Of a DNA stretch of 10,981 nucleotides, positions 6,610 through 10,981 are shown one piece after another. The notes beneath the pieces are model-generated. The model was not told the DNA's origin, searched no databases, and saw only the letters and a list, made by a program, of their open reading frames with translations. Where the stretch lies: contig JAITQT010000446.1 in NCBI GenBank assembly GCA_031288745.1, forward strand, positions 1 to 10,981. The letters run 5' to 3'. A program made the position numbers and the translations under genes. How positions within the stretch are numbered: position 1 is the first letter of the stretch; every line of letters starts with the position of its first letter. The stretch is from Deltaproteobacteria bacterium (lineage in GTDB: Bacteria > Desulfobacterota > Desulfarculia > Adiutricales > Adiutricaceae).

Positions 6610-7334
6610 GTCCCCGTTTGGTCCTTATCGCCTTAGCTCTCTTTTCGGCGCTTATTTTTTTAGGCTGCCAAAATGAGCTTTACACTGGTCTAGCCGAAGA
6701 GGAGGCCAACTTGATATTGGCCGCTCTCCTTTCTAGGGATATTGAGGCTAAGAAGGTGGCGGTGGGTAAAAGCGGCTACTCTATAACTGTCGATAGTGAA
6801 GATGTGATAAGATCGTTAGAGCTACTTAAGGCTAGGGGCCTACCAAGACCAGCTTTTGTTAATTTAGGTAAGGTCTTTACCGGGCAAGGCATGATCTCTA
6901 CTCCGTTAGAAGAGAGATCGAGGCTCTCCTACGCCTTGGCTGAAGAGTTGAGCGATACCTTCTCTAGGCTCGACGGCGTGGTGGCCGCTAGAGTCCACGT
7001 GGTCTTAGCCGAGCGAGACGTTTCTGGGGCGATTAACACCCCGGCCTCGGCCGCAGTGGTCATAAGGTATTTGCCAGATTCACCGGTGGTTAACTTGACA
7101 GCTAAAATCAAAGAGGTTAGTGGCAAATCTATCCCCGATCTAAGTGATGATAAGGTGGCTGTTATGTTGGTGCCTGCTCGTCCAGAAGTTATTTTGGCTC
7201 AAAAAGAAGATGAGCATCCCTATAATATTATTTTTTATCCCCTGGCCATTATTTTACCCGCTGCTGCAGCTATCGTAATCCTTAGGCTTTTAGGCTATAA
7301 ATTAGCTAAAAAGAAAGAAGATGGCGATAGTTAG
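6600..7334 (+). CDS. sctJ: SctJ (YscJ/PrgK) inner-membrane ring lipoprotein
   Basis: This 244-residue protein has a lipoprotein signal: residues 1-22 with RLVLIALALFSALIFLG, and lipidated Cys23 (FLGC). The first ring-building domain (about 25-92) has the family's LYTGLAEEEANLILAALLSRDIEA opening. The second (about 105-195) has RLSYALAEELSDTFSRLDGVVAARVHVVL and ASAAVVIRY. One C-terminal membrane helix (209-232) and a Lys-rich tail end the protein. SctJ multimers make the inner ring inside SctD, around the export gate. The ATG lies within the end of the TPR gene, with GAGGAG (6583-6588) 11 nt upstream. It is followed by a 409-bp gap rather than by sctK directly. It is shorter than flagellar FliF and lacks its extra regions, which supports an injectisome. 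Confidence 0.96.
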   Translation: MRLSPRLVLIALALFSALIFLGCQNELYTGLAEEEANLILAALLSRDIEAKKVAVGKSGYSITVDSEDVIRSLELLKARGLPRPAFVNLGKVFTGQGMISTPLEERSRLSYALAEELSDTFSRLDGVVAARVHVVLAERDVSGAINTPASAAVVIRYLPDSPVVNLTAKIKEVSGKSIPDLSDDKVAVMLVPARPEVILAQKEDEHPYNIIFYPLAIILPAAAAIVILRLLGYKLAKKKEDGDS

Positions 7335-7371
7335 CTTATGAGTCTATAAGAAGATCTAGATCTGTTGTGTC

Positions 7372-7389
7372 CGTTCACAAATGTGAACG
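7372..7389. repeat. 18-bp dyad 1, possible operator or hairpin
   Basis: CGTTCACA-AA-TGTGAACG is a perfect 8-bp inverted repeat with a 2-bp centre. As DNA it is the size and symmetry of a dimeric repressor or activator site. As RNA it would be a 7-bp hairpin with an AAAT loop. It starts 38 bp after the sctJ stop. Its left half is identical over ten bases (CCGTTCACAA, 7371-7380) to that of dyad 2. Confidence 0.65.
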
Positions 7390-7399
7390 TTTAAGGGCC

Positions 7400-7417
7400 C
7401 GTTCACAAGAGAGAACG
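7400..7417. repeat. 18-bp dyad 2, imperfect copy of dyad 1
   Basis: CGTTCACAAGAGAGAACG matches dyad 1 at 15 of 18 positions and keeps the outer CGTTC/GAACG arms. The two dyads are 28 bp apart start to start, close to but not exactly an integral number of helical turns (about 2.7). Two related palindromes side by side are typical of a regulator binding region. The left arm also forms the 5' strand of the proposed closing helix of the RNA candidate. Confidence 0.6.
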
Positions 7418-7705
7418 CTGCGGTGCCAAGCCTATTGAAAGGGACGACACGTACCGTCGCAATGTAGCCCCCTATAGGCGCTTAGTAATTTTAACATTAA
7501 ACAAAGTTAAAATATATGGTTGGAGCAGAGAGCTAAGTAGAAAAGTTAAAAGAACTAATGTTAAGAACTTAAGGGTATGCGAAAAGTTAATTCCAACTCG
7601 AAAGTCGCTACCAGCCGCAACGTGGGGAAAAAAAGACTTGGTGAAAGGTTACAGAGAACTTAAATAAGTCGAGCGGGAAGTGACAAACAAGGGTCTTAAC
7701 GGGGC

Positions 7706-7716
7706 CTTGTGAACGG
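7706..7716. repeat. Inverted copy of the dyad half-site upstream of sctK
   Basis: CTTGTGAACGG is the exact reverse complement of 7399-7409 and differs by one base from the complement of the equivalent dyad 1 segment. Only the half-site is present; the other half of the palindrome is not conserved here. It ends 27 bp before the sctK ATG and 13 bp before its Shine-Dalgarno. It could be a third regulator half-site or the 3' strand of a long-range RNA helix. Confidence 0.6.
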
Positions 7717-7743
7717 TTACAATAAGTTTAAGGAGATAGTTTT

Positions 7744-8415
7744 ATGAGCGCAAGATTTCCGCGTCGCGATCCGGTGCCTTTAGGGCCGGTTATGTCGCCC
7801 GAGATCTTTTCGGCTGCGGCCCGATGGAACGCTCGTTATCAGGCGGCTCGCCTGCCAGAGGGCACTCCCGAATCAATGATTCGTTACGTTAATCGCTCTC
7901 TCTCTCTATCGCCTAGGCTAGTTAAGTATTTAGCCCCCACTATGGAAAAGGTCGAGGGCTTCTGGGATTTTTCGAGGCCCCCCTTAAGGTTAGCTCTTTT
8001 AGACGATAAGAGTTTTTGGGATTTGAGCTTAAAGCTGGGTTTAGCCATCTGGGCTCCTTCTTTGGCTACCGAGCTATGGTCGGAGGCGGCGCTTAAGAGG
8101 AGAAAAAGCTTAGGGCCCCTTTTAAAGTGGGCCTTGGGCCGGGGTAGGCTTAGTCTAACTAACGAGATGCGCCGAGAGATAATGGAGGGGCTCTCTGGCC
8201 CGCCTCAGGACGAGGAGGGCTTTCGGCTCACTGGGCTTAAGGCTATGGCCATGGCCTTGGGCGAATGTCCAGAGGAAGTGATGGAGAGAAATAAAGATAG
8301 GTTTTTTCTGTCCGAGGGTCTTAAGGTTGACGGTACCTTATCTGGGCGTGTGTGGATATGGATCAAAAAAACCCTCGTAGAGGTAGCTCCGTTATGGAAA
8401 GATTGTTTCAAATAA
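7744..8415 (+). CDS. sctK: SctK (YscK/OrgA/MxiK-like) sorting-platform accessory protein
   Basis: This 223-residue soluble protein lacks membrane segments. SctK links the SctQ pods to the cytoplasmic domain of SctD in the sorting platform. The family diverges strongly, so assignment rests mainly on position between sctJ and sctL and on size. The central stretch RPPLRLALLDDKSFWDLSLKLGLAIW (78-103) resembles the family's LxLLD..L..L....G region. Many Trp and Arg residues and an amphipathic C-terminus are typical. AAGGAG lies 8 nt before the ATG. The gene overlaps the chosen sctL start by 22 nt. Confident as a T3SS sorting-platform gene, a little less so on the exact family. Confidence 0.8.
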   Translation: MSARFPRRDPVPLGPVMSPEIFSAAARWNARYQAARLPEGTPESMIRYVNRSLSLSPRLVKYLAPTMEKVEGFWDFSRPPLRLALLDDKSFWDLSLKLGLAIWAPSLATELWSEAALKRRKSLGPLLKWALGRGRLSLTNEMRREIMEGLSGPPQDEEGFRLTGLKAMAMALGECPEEVMERNKDRFFLSEGLKVDGTLSGRVWIWIKKTLVEVAPLWKDCFK

Positions 8416-9044
8416 ATGAGCTTAAGGTCGGGCTCGCCCCCGGGGCCAAGGTGATTAAGGCTAGCGATTATTTAACTCTAGCCTCGGCCATGAATTTATC
8501 AGAGAGCTTAACAAAAAAAGCCGATGAACTTTATCAGGCCGTACGCGAGAGAGAAAACGAGAAGGCGCAAAAGGCTAATGAAGAAATCTATCGCCTAAAA
8601 GAAGAGGCCCGGACCCAAGGTAGACAAGAGGGTCGAGACGAGTATGCTGAAAAGATTATGGACGCGGTCTTAGCCTCAGTCGATTATTTAGAAAATTTAG
8701 AAGCCGATTTGGTCAAAATGGTTGGGGAGACAACTAGAAAGATTATTGGAGAGCTACCTGACGACGAGGTTGTCGTTAGAATTGTAAAAAAAGCTTTGAT
8801 GAGCTTAAGAAACGATCGTAGGGTTACGGTGAGAGTGCCCCCCAAACACGAGCCGGCTGTAAGAGAGGCTTTAATGGGGGCTGATTCTAGGGCTTCGAAC
8901 TATTTAGACGTCCGGGCCGACGGAAGACTTGAGATAGGCCAATGTATCTTAGAGAGCGAACTGGGTGTGGTGGAGGCCTCGCTAGAAACTCAGCTTAGAA
9001 ACCTCGATAAGGCCTTATCAAGCCATATAAAGACAGAGAGATAA
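8394..9044 (+). CDS. sctL: SctL (YscL/FliH-like) ATPase regulator and stator
   Basis: SctL bridges SctQ and the ATPase SctN and restrains its activity; FliH is the flagellar counterpart. From ATG 8394 the protein has 216 residues, the normal size, and begins MERLFQINELKVGLAPGAKV with the KVIKASDYL motif usual near SctL N-termini. A long charged coiled coil covers about residues 36-95. The C-terminal FliH-like domain has RVTVRVPPKHEPAVREAL and the signature LDVRADGRLEIGQCILESELGVVEASLETQL. A GTG at 8352 in the same frame would add 14 residues but lies deep in sctK and has no clear ribosome site; AGAGG (8379-8383) fits the ATG, 10 nt upstream. The stop is 2 nt before sctN. Confidence 0.94.
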   Translation: MERLFQINELKVGLAPGAKVIKASDYLTLASAMNLSESLTKKADELYQAVRERENEKAQKANEEIYRLKEEARTQGRQEGRDEYAEKIMDAVLASVDYLENLEADLVKMVGETTRKIIGELPDDEVVVRIVKKALMSLRNDRRVTVRVPPKHEPAVREALMGADSRASNYLDVRADGRLEIGQCILESELGVVEASLETQLRNLDKALSSHIKTER

Positions 9045-9046
9045 AC

Positions 9047-10363
9047 ATGGCCTTAGAGTACTTAGGGACCTTATTAAACGAAACCATCCAAAATGCGACC
9101 ACCTTAGAGTTTCGTGGGCGGGTCGAGCAGGTGGTCGGAACTATTATTAGAGCCGTGGTTCCAGGGGTCAAGGTTGGGGAAATCTGCTTACTGCGCAACA
9201 GCTGGGACGGCTGGGAACTTAAAGCTGAGGTGGTGGGGTTTTTAAAAGACGTGGCCTTACTCACTCCTTTAGGTAACCTTCAAGGCATCTCTCCAGAGAC
9301 GGAAGTAATTCCCACTGGTCAAACCCACGTGGTGGCGGTGGGTGAAGAGCTATTGGGTAGAGTGTTAGATGGCTTAGGGACCCCAATAGACGGGGGGCCG
9401 CCACTAACAACTAAAATCTATTACCCTGTCTACGCCGACCCGCCCAACCCCTTATCAAGAAGATTAATAGAAAAGCCCATGCCGCTAGGGTTAAAGTGCG
9501 TCGATGGGGCCTTAACCTGTGGGGAAGGTCAGCGTATGGGCGTCTTTGCTGCGGCAGGAGGCGGTAAAAGCACTCTTCTTTCTAGCATCATCAAGGGTTC
9601 TGCCGCAGATATATCTATCTTAGCCCTTATTGGCGAGCGTGGAAGAGAGGTTAGAGAATTTATTGAGCGCGATATAGGTCTCGAGGGGAGGGAAAAAGCG
9701 GTCTTAGTAGTCTCCACTTCCGATCGCTCCTCTATGGAACGGCTCAAAGCGGCCTACACGGCTACCGCAATTGCCGAGTACTTTCGCGATCAAGGCCGCA
9801 AGGTCTTATTTATGATGGATTCAGTCACCCGTTTCGGTCGGGCTTTAAGAGAGATAGGGCTGGCTGCCGGGGAACCTCCCACTCGCCGTGGTTTTCCTCC
9901 TTCAGTATTTTCCACTCTTCCCAAGCTCATGGAGCGTTCAGGGAATTCTGATAAAGGCTCTATCACCGCTCTTTATACTGTTTTAGTAGAAGGCGACGAT
10001 ATGACCGAGCCTATTGCTGACGAGACTCGCTCCATATTAGATGGCCACATCATTTTATCGCGCAAGCTAGCGGCCGCCAACCACTACCCGGCCGTAGACG
10101 TCTTAGCTTCCGTAAGTAGGGTTATGGGTTCGGTGACCGATAGCCGACATAAAAAGGCGGCCCAAAAACTTAGGCAAATCTTAGCTAAATACGCCGAAAT
10201 CGAGCTTTTAGTTCAATTAGGTGAATACCACAAGGGTGCTGATAAGGAAGCTGATTTTGCGCTTGATCATATAGGAAAAGTTAACGAGTTTTTACGCCAA
10301 GGCCTTGACGAGAGGCCCACCTTTGAGCAAACCTTAGCGGCTATGGAAAAGGCGGTCGCTTGA
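9047..10363 (+). CDS. sctN: SctN (YscN/FliI family) T3SS ATPase
   Basis: This 438-residue protein is the hexameric ATPase at the base of the export apparatus; it strips chaperones and unfolds substrates. The F1-like N-terminal barrel (about 20-90) is followed by the nucleotide-binding core. Walker A is AAAGGGKST (168-176, Lys174). The catalytic Glu is E197 in LIGERGREVREFIE. Walker B is KVLFMMDS (252-259, Asp258), followed by VTRFGRALREI. The GEPPTRRGFPPSVFSTLPKLMER segment (275-297) and SVSRVM with Arg358, the likely arginine finger, are also present. All key residues are intact. The C-terminal helical domain (about 370-438) binds chaperone-substrate complexes. The Shine-Dalgarno is a weak GAGAG, consistent with coupling to sctL. 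The stop overlaps sctO by 4 nt (TTGA). Confidence 0.98.
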   Translation: MALEYLGTLLNETIQNATTLEFRGRVEQVVGTIIRAVVPGVKVGEICLLRNSWDGWELKAEVVGFLKDVALLTPLGNLQGISPETEVIPTGQTHVVAVGEELLGRVLDGLGTPIDGGPPLTTKIYYPVYADPPNPLSRRLIEKPMPLGLKCVDGALTCGEGQRMGVFAAAGGGKSTLLSSIIKGSAADISILALIGERGREVREFIERDIGLEGREKAVLVVSTSDRSSMERLKAAYTATAIAEYFRDQGRKVLFMMDSVTRFGRALREIGLAAGEPPTRRGFPPSVFSTLPKLMERSGNSDKGSITALYTVLVEGDDMTEPIADETRSILDGHIILSRKLAAANHYPAVDVLASVSRVMGSVTDSRHKKAAQKLRQILAKYAEIELLVQLGEYHKGADKEADFALDHIGKVNEFLRQGLDERPTFEQTLAAMEKAVA

Positions 10364-10833
10364 TTGACTATCCCCTCGAAGATCTTTTAGCCCTAAGGGT
10401 CGTGCGGGAGGAGGCGGCCCAAAGAGAATTCGTCTTGGCCGAACGGGCCTTAAAGCAAGCTATAGAGAGGGAAAGGGAAAAAAAGAAGGCCCTGGAAGAC
10501 TACCGATTGTTGGTGGAAACTGAAAAGGAGGCTCGTTACGACGCTATTATGGGAGCTGAAATGACTAAAGACGATATAGAAGAGTTTCGGGCCGGCTTAA
10601 GTGAACTAGATAGAAAAGTTTTGGTTATAGAAGAAGACCTTCAAAAGGCGATTGAGGAGACTAAGGACTGTCAAAAACAATTAGAAAACTGCCGCCAGGC
10701 CCGCTTGGCGGCCTTAAAAGCGAAGGAAAAAATAGAGCTTCACAAGGAGATTTGGCTAGAGAAAAGTAAAAAGGAGGCTGAAAAGGTTGAAGAAAACGAG
10801 ATTGATGAGTTTTCGGTTCGTTCAATTTTTTAG
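10360..10833 (+). CDS. sctO: SctO (YscO/FliJ-like) coiled-coil stalk protein
   Basis: This 157-residue protein is almost wholly a charged coiled coil. SctO/FliJ is the central stalk that inserts into the SctN hexamer and contacts the export gate, like the gamma subunit of F1. The opening YPLEDLLALRVVREEAAQRE matches YscO-type N-termini (YPLxxLLxLRxxRE). Two long helices follow, about 10-60 and 70-145, with a break near MTKDDIEEF (69-77). The acidic end KKEAEKVEENEIDEFSVR is also typical. The start is TTG, overlapping the sctN stop in TTGA, with AAGG (10349-10352) 7 nt upstream. Position right after sctN is the classic one. Confidence 0.92.
   Translation: MIDYPLEDLLALRVVREEAAQREFVLAERALKQAIEREREKKKALEDYRLLVETEKEARYDAIMGAEMTKDDIEEFRAGLSELDRKVLVIEEDLQKAIEETKDCQKQLENCRQARLAALKAKEKIELHKEIWLEKSKKEAEKVEENEIDEFSVRSIF
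10771..10777 (+). promoter_or_regulatory. Strong Shine-Dalgarno inside the 3' end of sctO
   Basis: AAGGAGG lies 9 nt before a TTG at 10787 that opens a frame running to the window end. It encodes Lys-Glu-Ala in the sctO coiled coil, where such codons are common, so chance is possible. It is the argument for placing the next gene's start at 10787. Confidence 0.4.
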
Positions 10834-10981
10834 AGCTTTAGGCAAAAGCCTAGGAAAAAATGCCAACTGTGCAATTGGAAACTTAGGCTGCCTTAGCCAG
10901 GGGAGGAGCCGCATCTTTAGCTGGGTAAGGAATCAGCTTGAAAGGGATGGATTTATTTTCAGTCCAGCTTTTAAGATTGCC
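10787..10981 (+). CDS. Unrecognised downstream gene, 3' truncated, overlapping sctO
   Basis: A frame shifted by one from sctO is open from 10760 to the last base, while the other two frames on this strand have stops after sctO. With TTG 10787 there are 65 visible residues; with the in-frame ATG 10805 there are 59, starting MSFRFVQFFRALGK. The TTG has AAGGAGG 9 nt upstream; the ATG has no clear site. Visible content is basic and Cys/Gly-containing (NANCAIGNLGCLSQ) with no recognised motif. By position one would expect sctP (needle-length regulator) or another T3SS component, but the residues do not confirm it. Codon style matches the neighbours. The alternative is that the real next gene starts later, at a weak TTG 10938 or ATG 10947. 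Confidence 0.45.
   Translation, partial: MKKTRLMSFRFVQFFRALGKSLGKNANCAIGNLGCLSQGRSRIFSWVRNQLERDGFIFSPAFKIA

Larger units (their letters stand above)
7399..7716 (+). ncRNA. Candidate structured RNA (unassigned) or structured leader of sctK
   Basis: The ends pair perfectly over 11 bp: 7399-7409 (CCGTTCACAAG) with 7706-7716. Nested inside are: 7415-7424 with 7614-7623 (nine pairs of ten, one mismatch); 7430-7435 with 7474-7479 (GCCTAT/ATAGGC), itself enclosing CGAC 7445-7448 with GTCG 7456-7459; 7488-7495 with 7506-7513 (ATTTTAAC/GTTAAAAT, perfect 8 bp); and 7518-7525 with 7591-7598 (eight pairs). Between the second helix and the end, GACTT 7635-7639 pairs with AAGTC 7666-7670. All are mutually compatible, with no pseudoknot. 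Three pairs are G.U, which would be lost on the - strand, so a + strand RNA is favoured. It does not match RNase P RNA, tmRNA, 6S RNA, SRP RNA or group II intron domain V that I know. The folding was done by hand, so it is a hypothesis. Confidence 0.35.
7335..7743 (+). other. 409-bp gene-free gap between sctJ and sctK
   Basis: No open frame of gene-like size exists on either strand. The stretch breaks an otherwise tightly packed operon. It holds two 18-bp dyads near the 5' end, an inverted copy of their half-site near the 3' end, and several nested inverted repeats between them. A 28-codon frame (ATG 7577 to TAA 7661-7663) encodes a very basic peptide beginning MRKVNSNSKVATSR. It has no properly spaced ribosome site and is probably not a gene. 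The last bases carry AAGGAG (7730-7735), 8 nt before the sctK ATG. No T-tract terminator is seen after sctJ. Confidence 0.8.

Noticed and set aside
7577..7663. 28-codon basic peptide in the sctJ-sctK gap
   Set aside because: The purine run before it is only 1 nt from the ATG, it overlaps several proposed helices, and short frames of this size are expected by chance.
7371..7716. Miniature transposable element with 11-bp terminal inverted repeats
   Set aside because: The bases next to the repeats (before 7399 or 7371 and after 7716) show no target-site duplication, and the half-site occurs twice at one end. Not excluded, but a genome copy count would be needed.
7399..7743. Group II intron or intron remnant
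   Set aside because: No GUGYG-type 5' end, no domain V hairpin and no interrupted host gene. Some short words looked intron-like from memory, but this is too weak.
8352..8393. GTG start at 8352 for sctL
   Set aside because: It lies 64 nt inside sctK without a clear Shine-Dalgarno. The ATG at 8394 has AGAGG at 10 nt and gives the family's usual N-terminus and length.
10837..10854. Hairpin TAGGC-AAAA-GCCTA after sctO as a terminator
   Set aside because: It is followed by a run of A, not T, on the + strand, and it lies inside the open frame that continues to the window end.

Overview
The window is a block of a type III secretion system (injectisome, T3SS) locus. Every convincing gene is on the + strand, with short gaps or overlaps. 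A secretin (SctC), a lipidated inner ring protein (SctJ) and a SctK protein show that it is an injectisome and not a flagellar locus. The host is therefore a diderm (Gram-negative) bacterium. The species cannot be named from the sequence. Gene content would fit a deltaproteobacterial (Desulfobacterota-like) or chlamydial-type T3SS, but this is a weak inference. G+C looks moderate, Leu codons TTA/CTT/CTA are common, and the tetranucleotide CTAG is frequent although many Proteobacteria avoid it. Style is uniform across all genes, so the locus does not look like a recent patchwork.

Layout. Bases 1-1437: the C-terminal part of the sorting-platform protein SctQ (cut by the window edge), then the export-gate protein SctR. 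SctQ carries a likely internal translation start for a short C-terminal isoform. Bases 1438-2479: a 183-bp gap, then a STAS anti-anti-sigma protein overlapping an RsbW-like HATPase, ending in a probable Rho-independent terminator. This pair looks like a partner-switching regulator. Bases 2509-5888: SctC (outer-membrane secretin) and SctD (inner-membrane outer ring), overlapping by 4 nt. Bases 5932-7334: a TPR protein that may be a one-chain SctE/SctG-like needle chaperone, overlapping SctJ. Bases 7335-7743: a 409-bp gene-free gap. Bases 7744-10833: SctK, SctL, SctN (ATPase) and SctO (stalk), tightly packed. A further reading frame with a strong Shine-Dalgarno starts inside the end of sctO and runs off the window.

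How they work together. SctC, SctD and SctJ make the rings across both membranes. SctR is part of the export gate inside the inner ring. SctQ, SctK and SctL form the cytoplasmic sorting platform that holds the hexameric ATPase SctN. SctO is the stalk between ATPase and gate. The STAS/HATPase pair probably links expression or activity to a phosphatase signal. SctS, SctT, SctU, SctV, the needle subunit SctF and translocators are not in this window.

The most unusual part is the 7335-7743 gap. It holds two 18-bp dyads sharing the word CGTTCACAA and an inverted copy of that word about 300 bp downstream, just before sctK. The copies can close an 11-bp helix around a nested set of mutually compatible helices, several using G.U pairs that exist only in a + strand transcript. 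It could be an undescribed structured RNA or leader, or alternatively a multi-site operator region.
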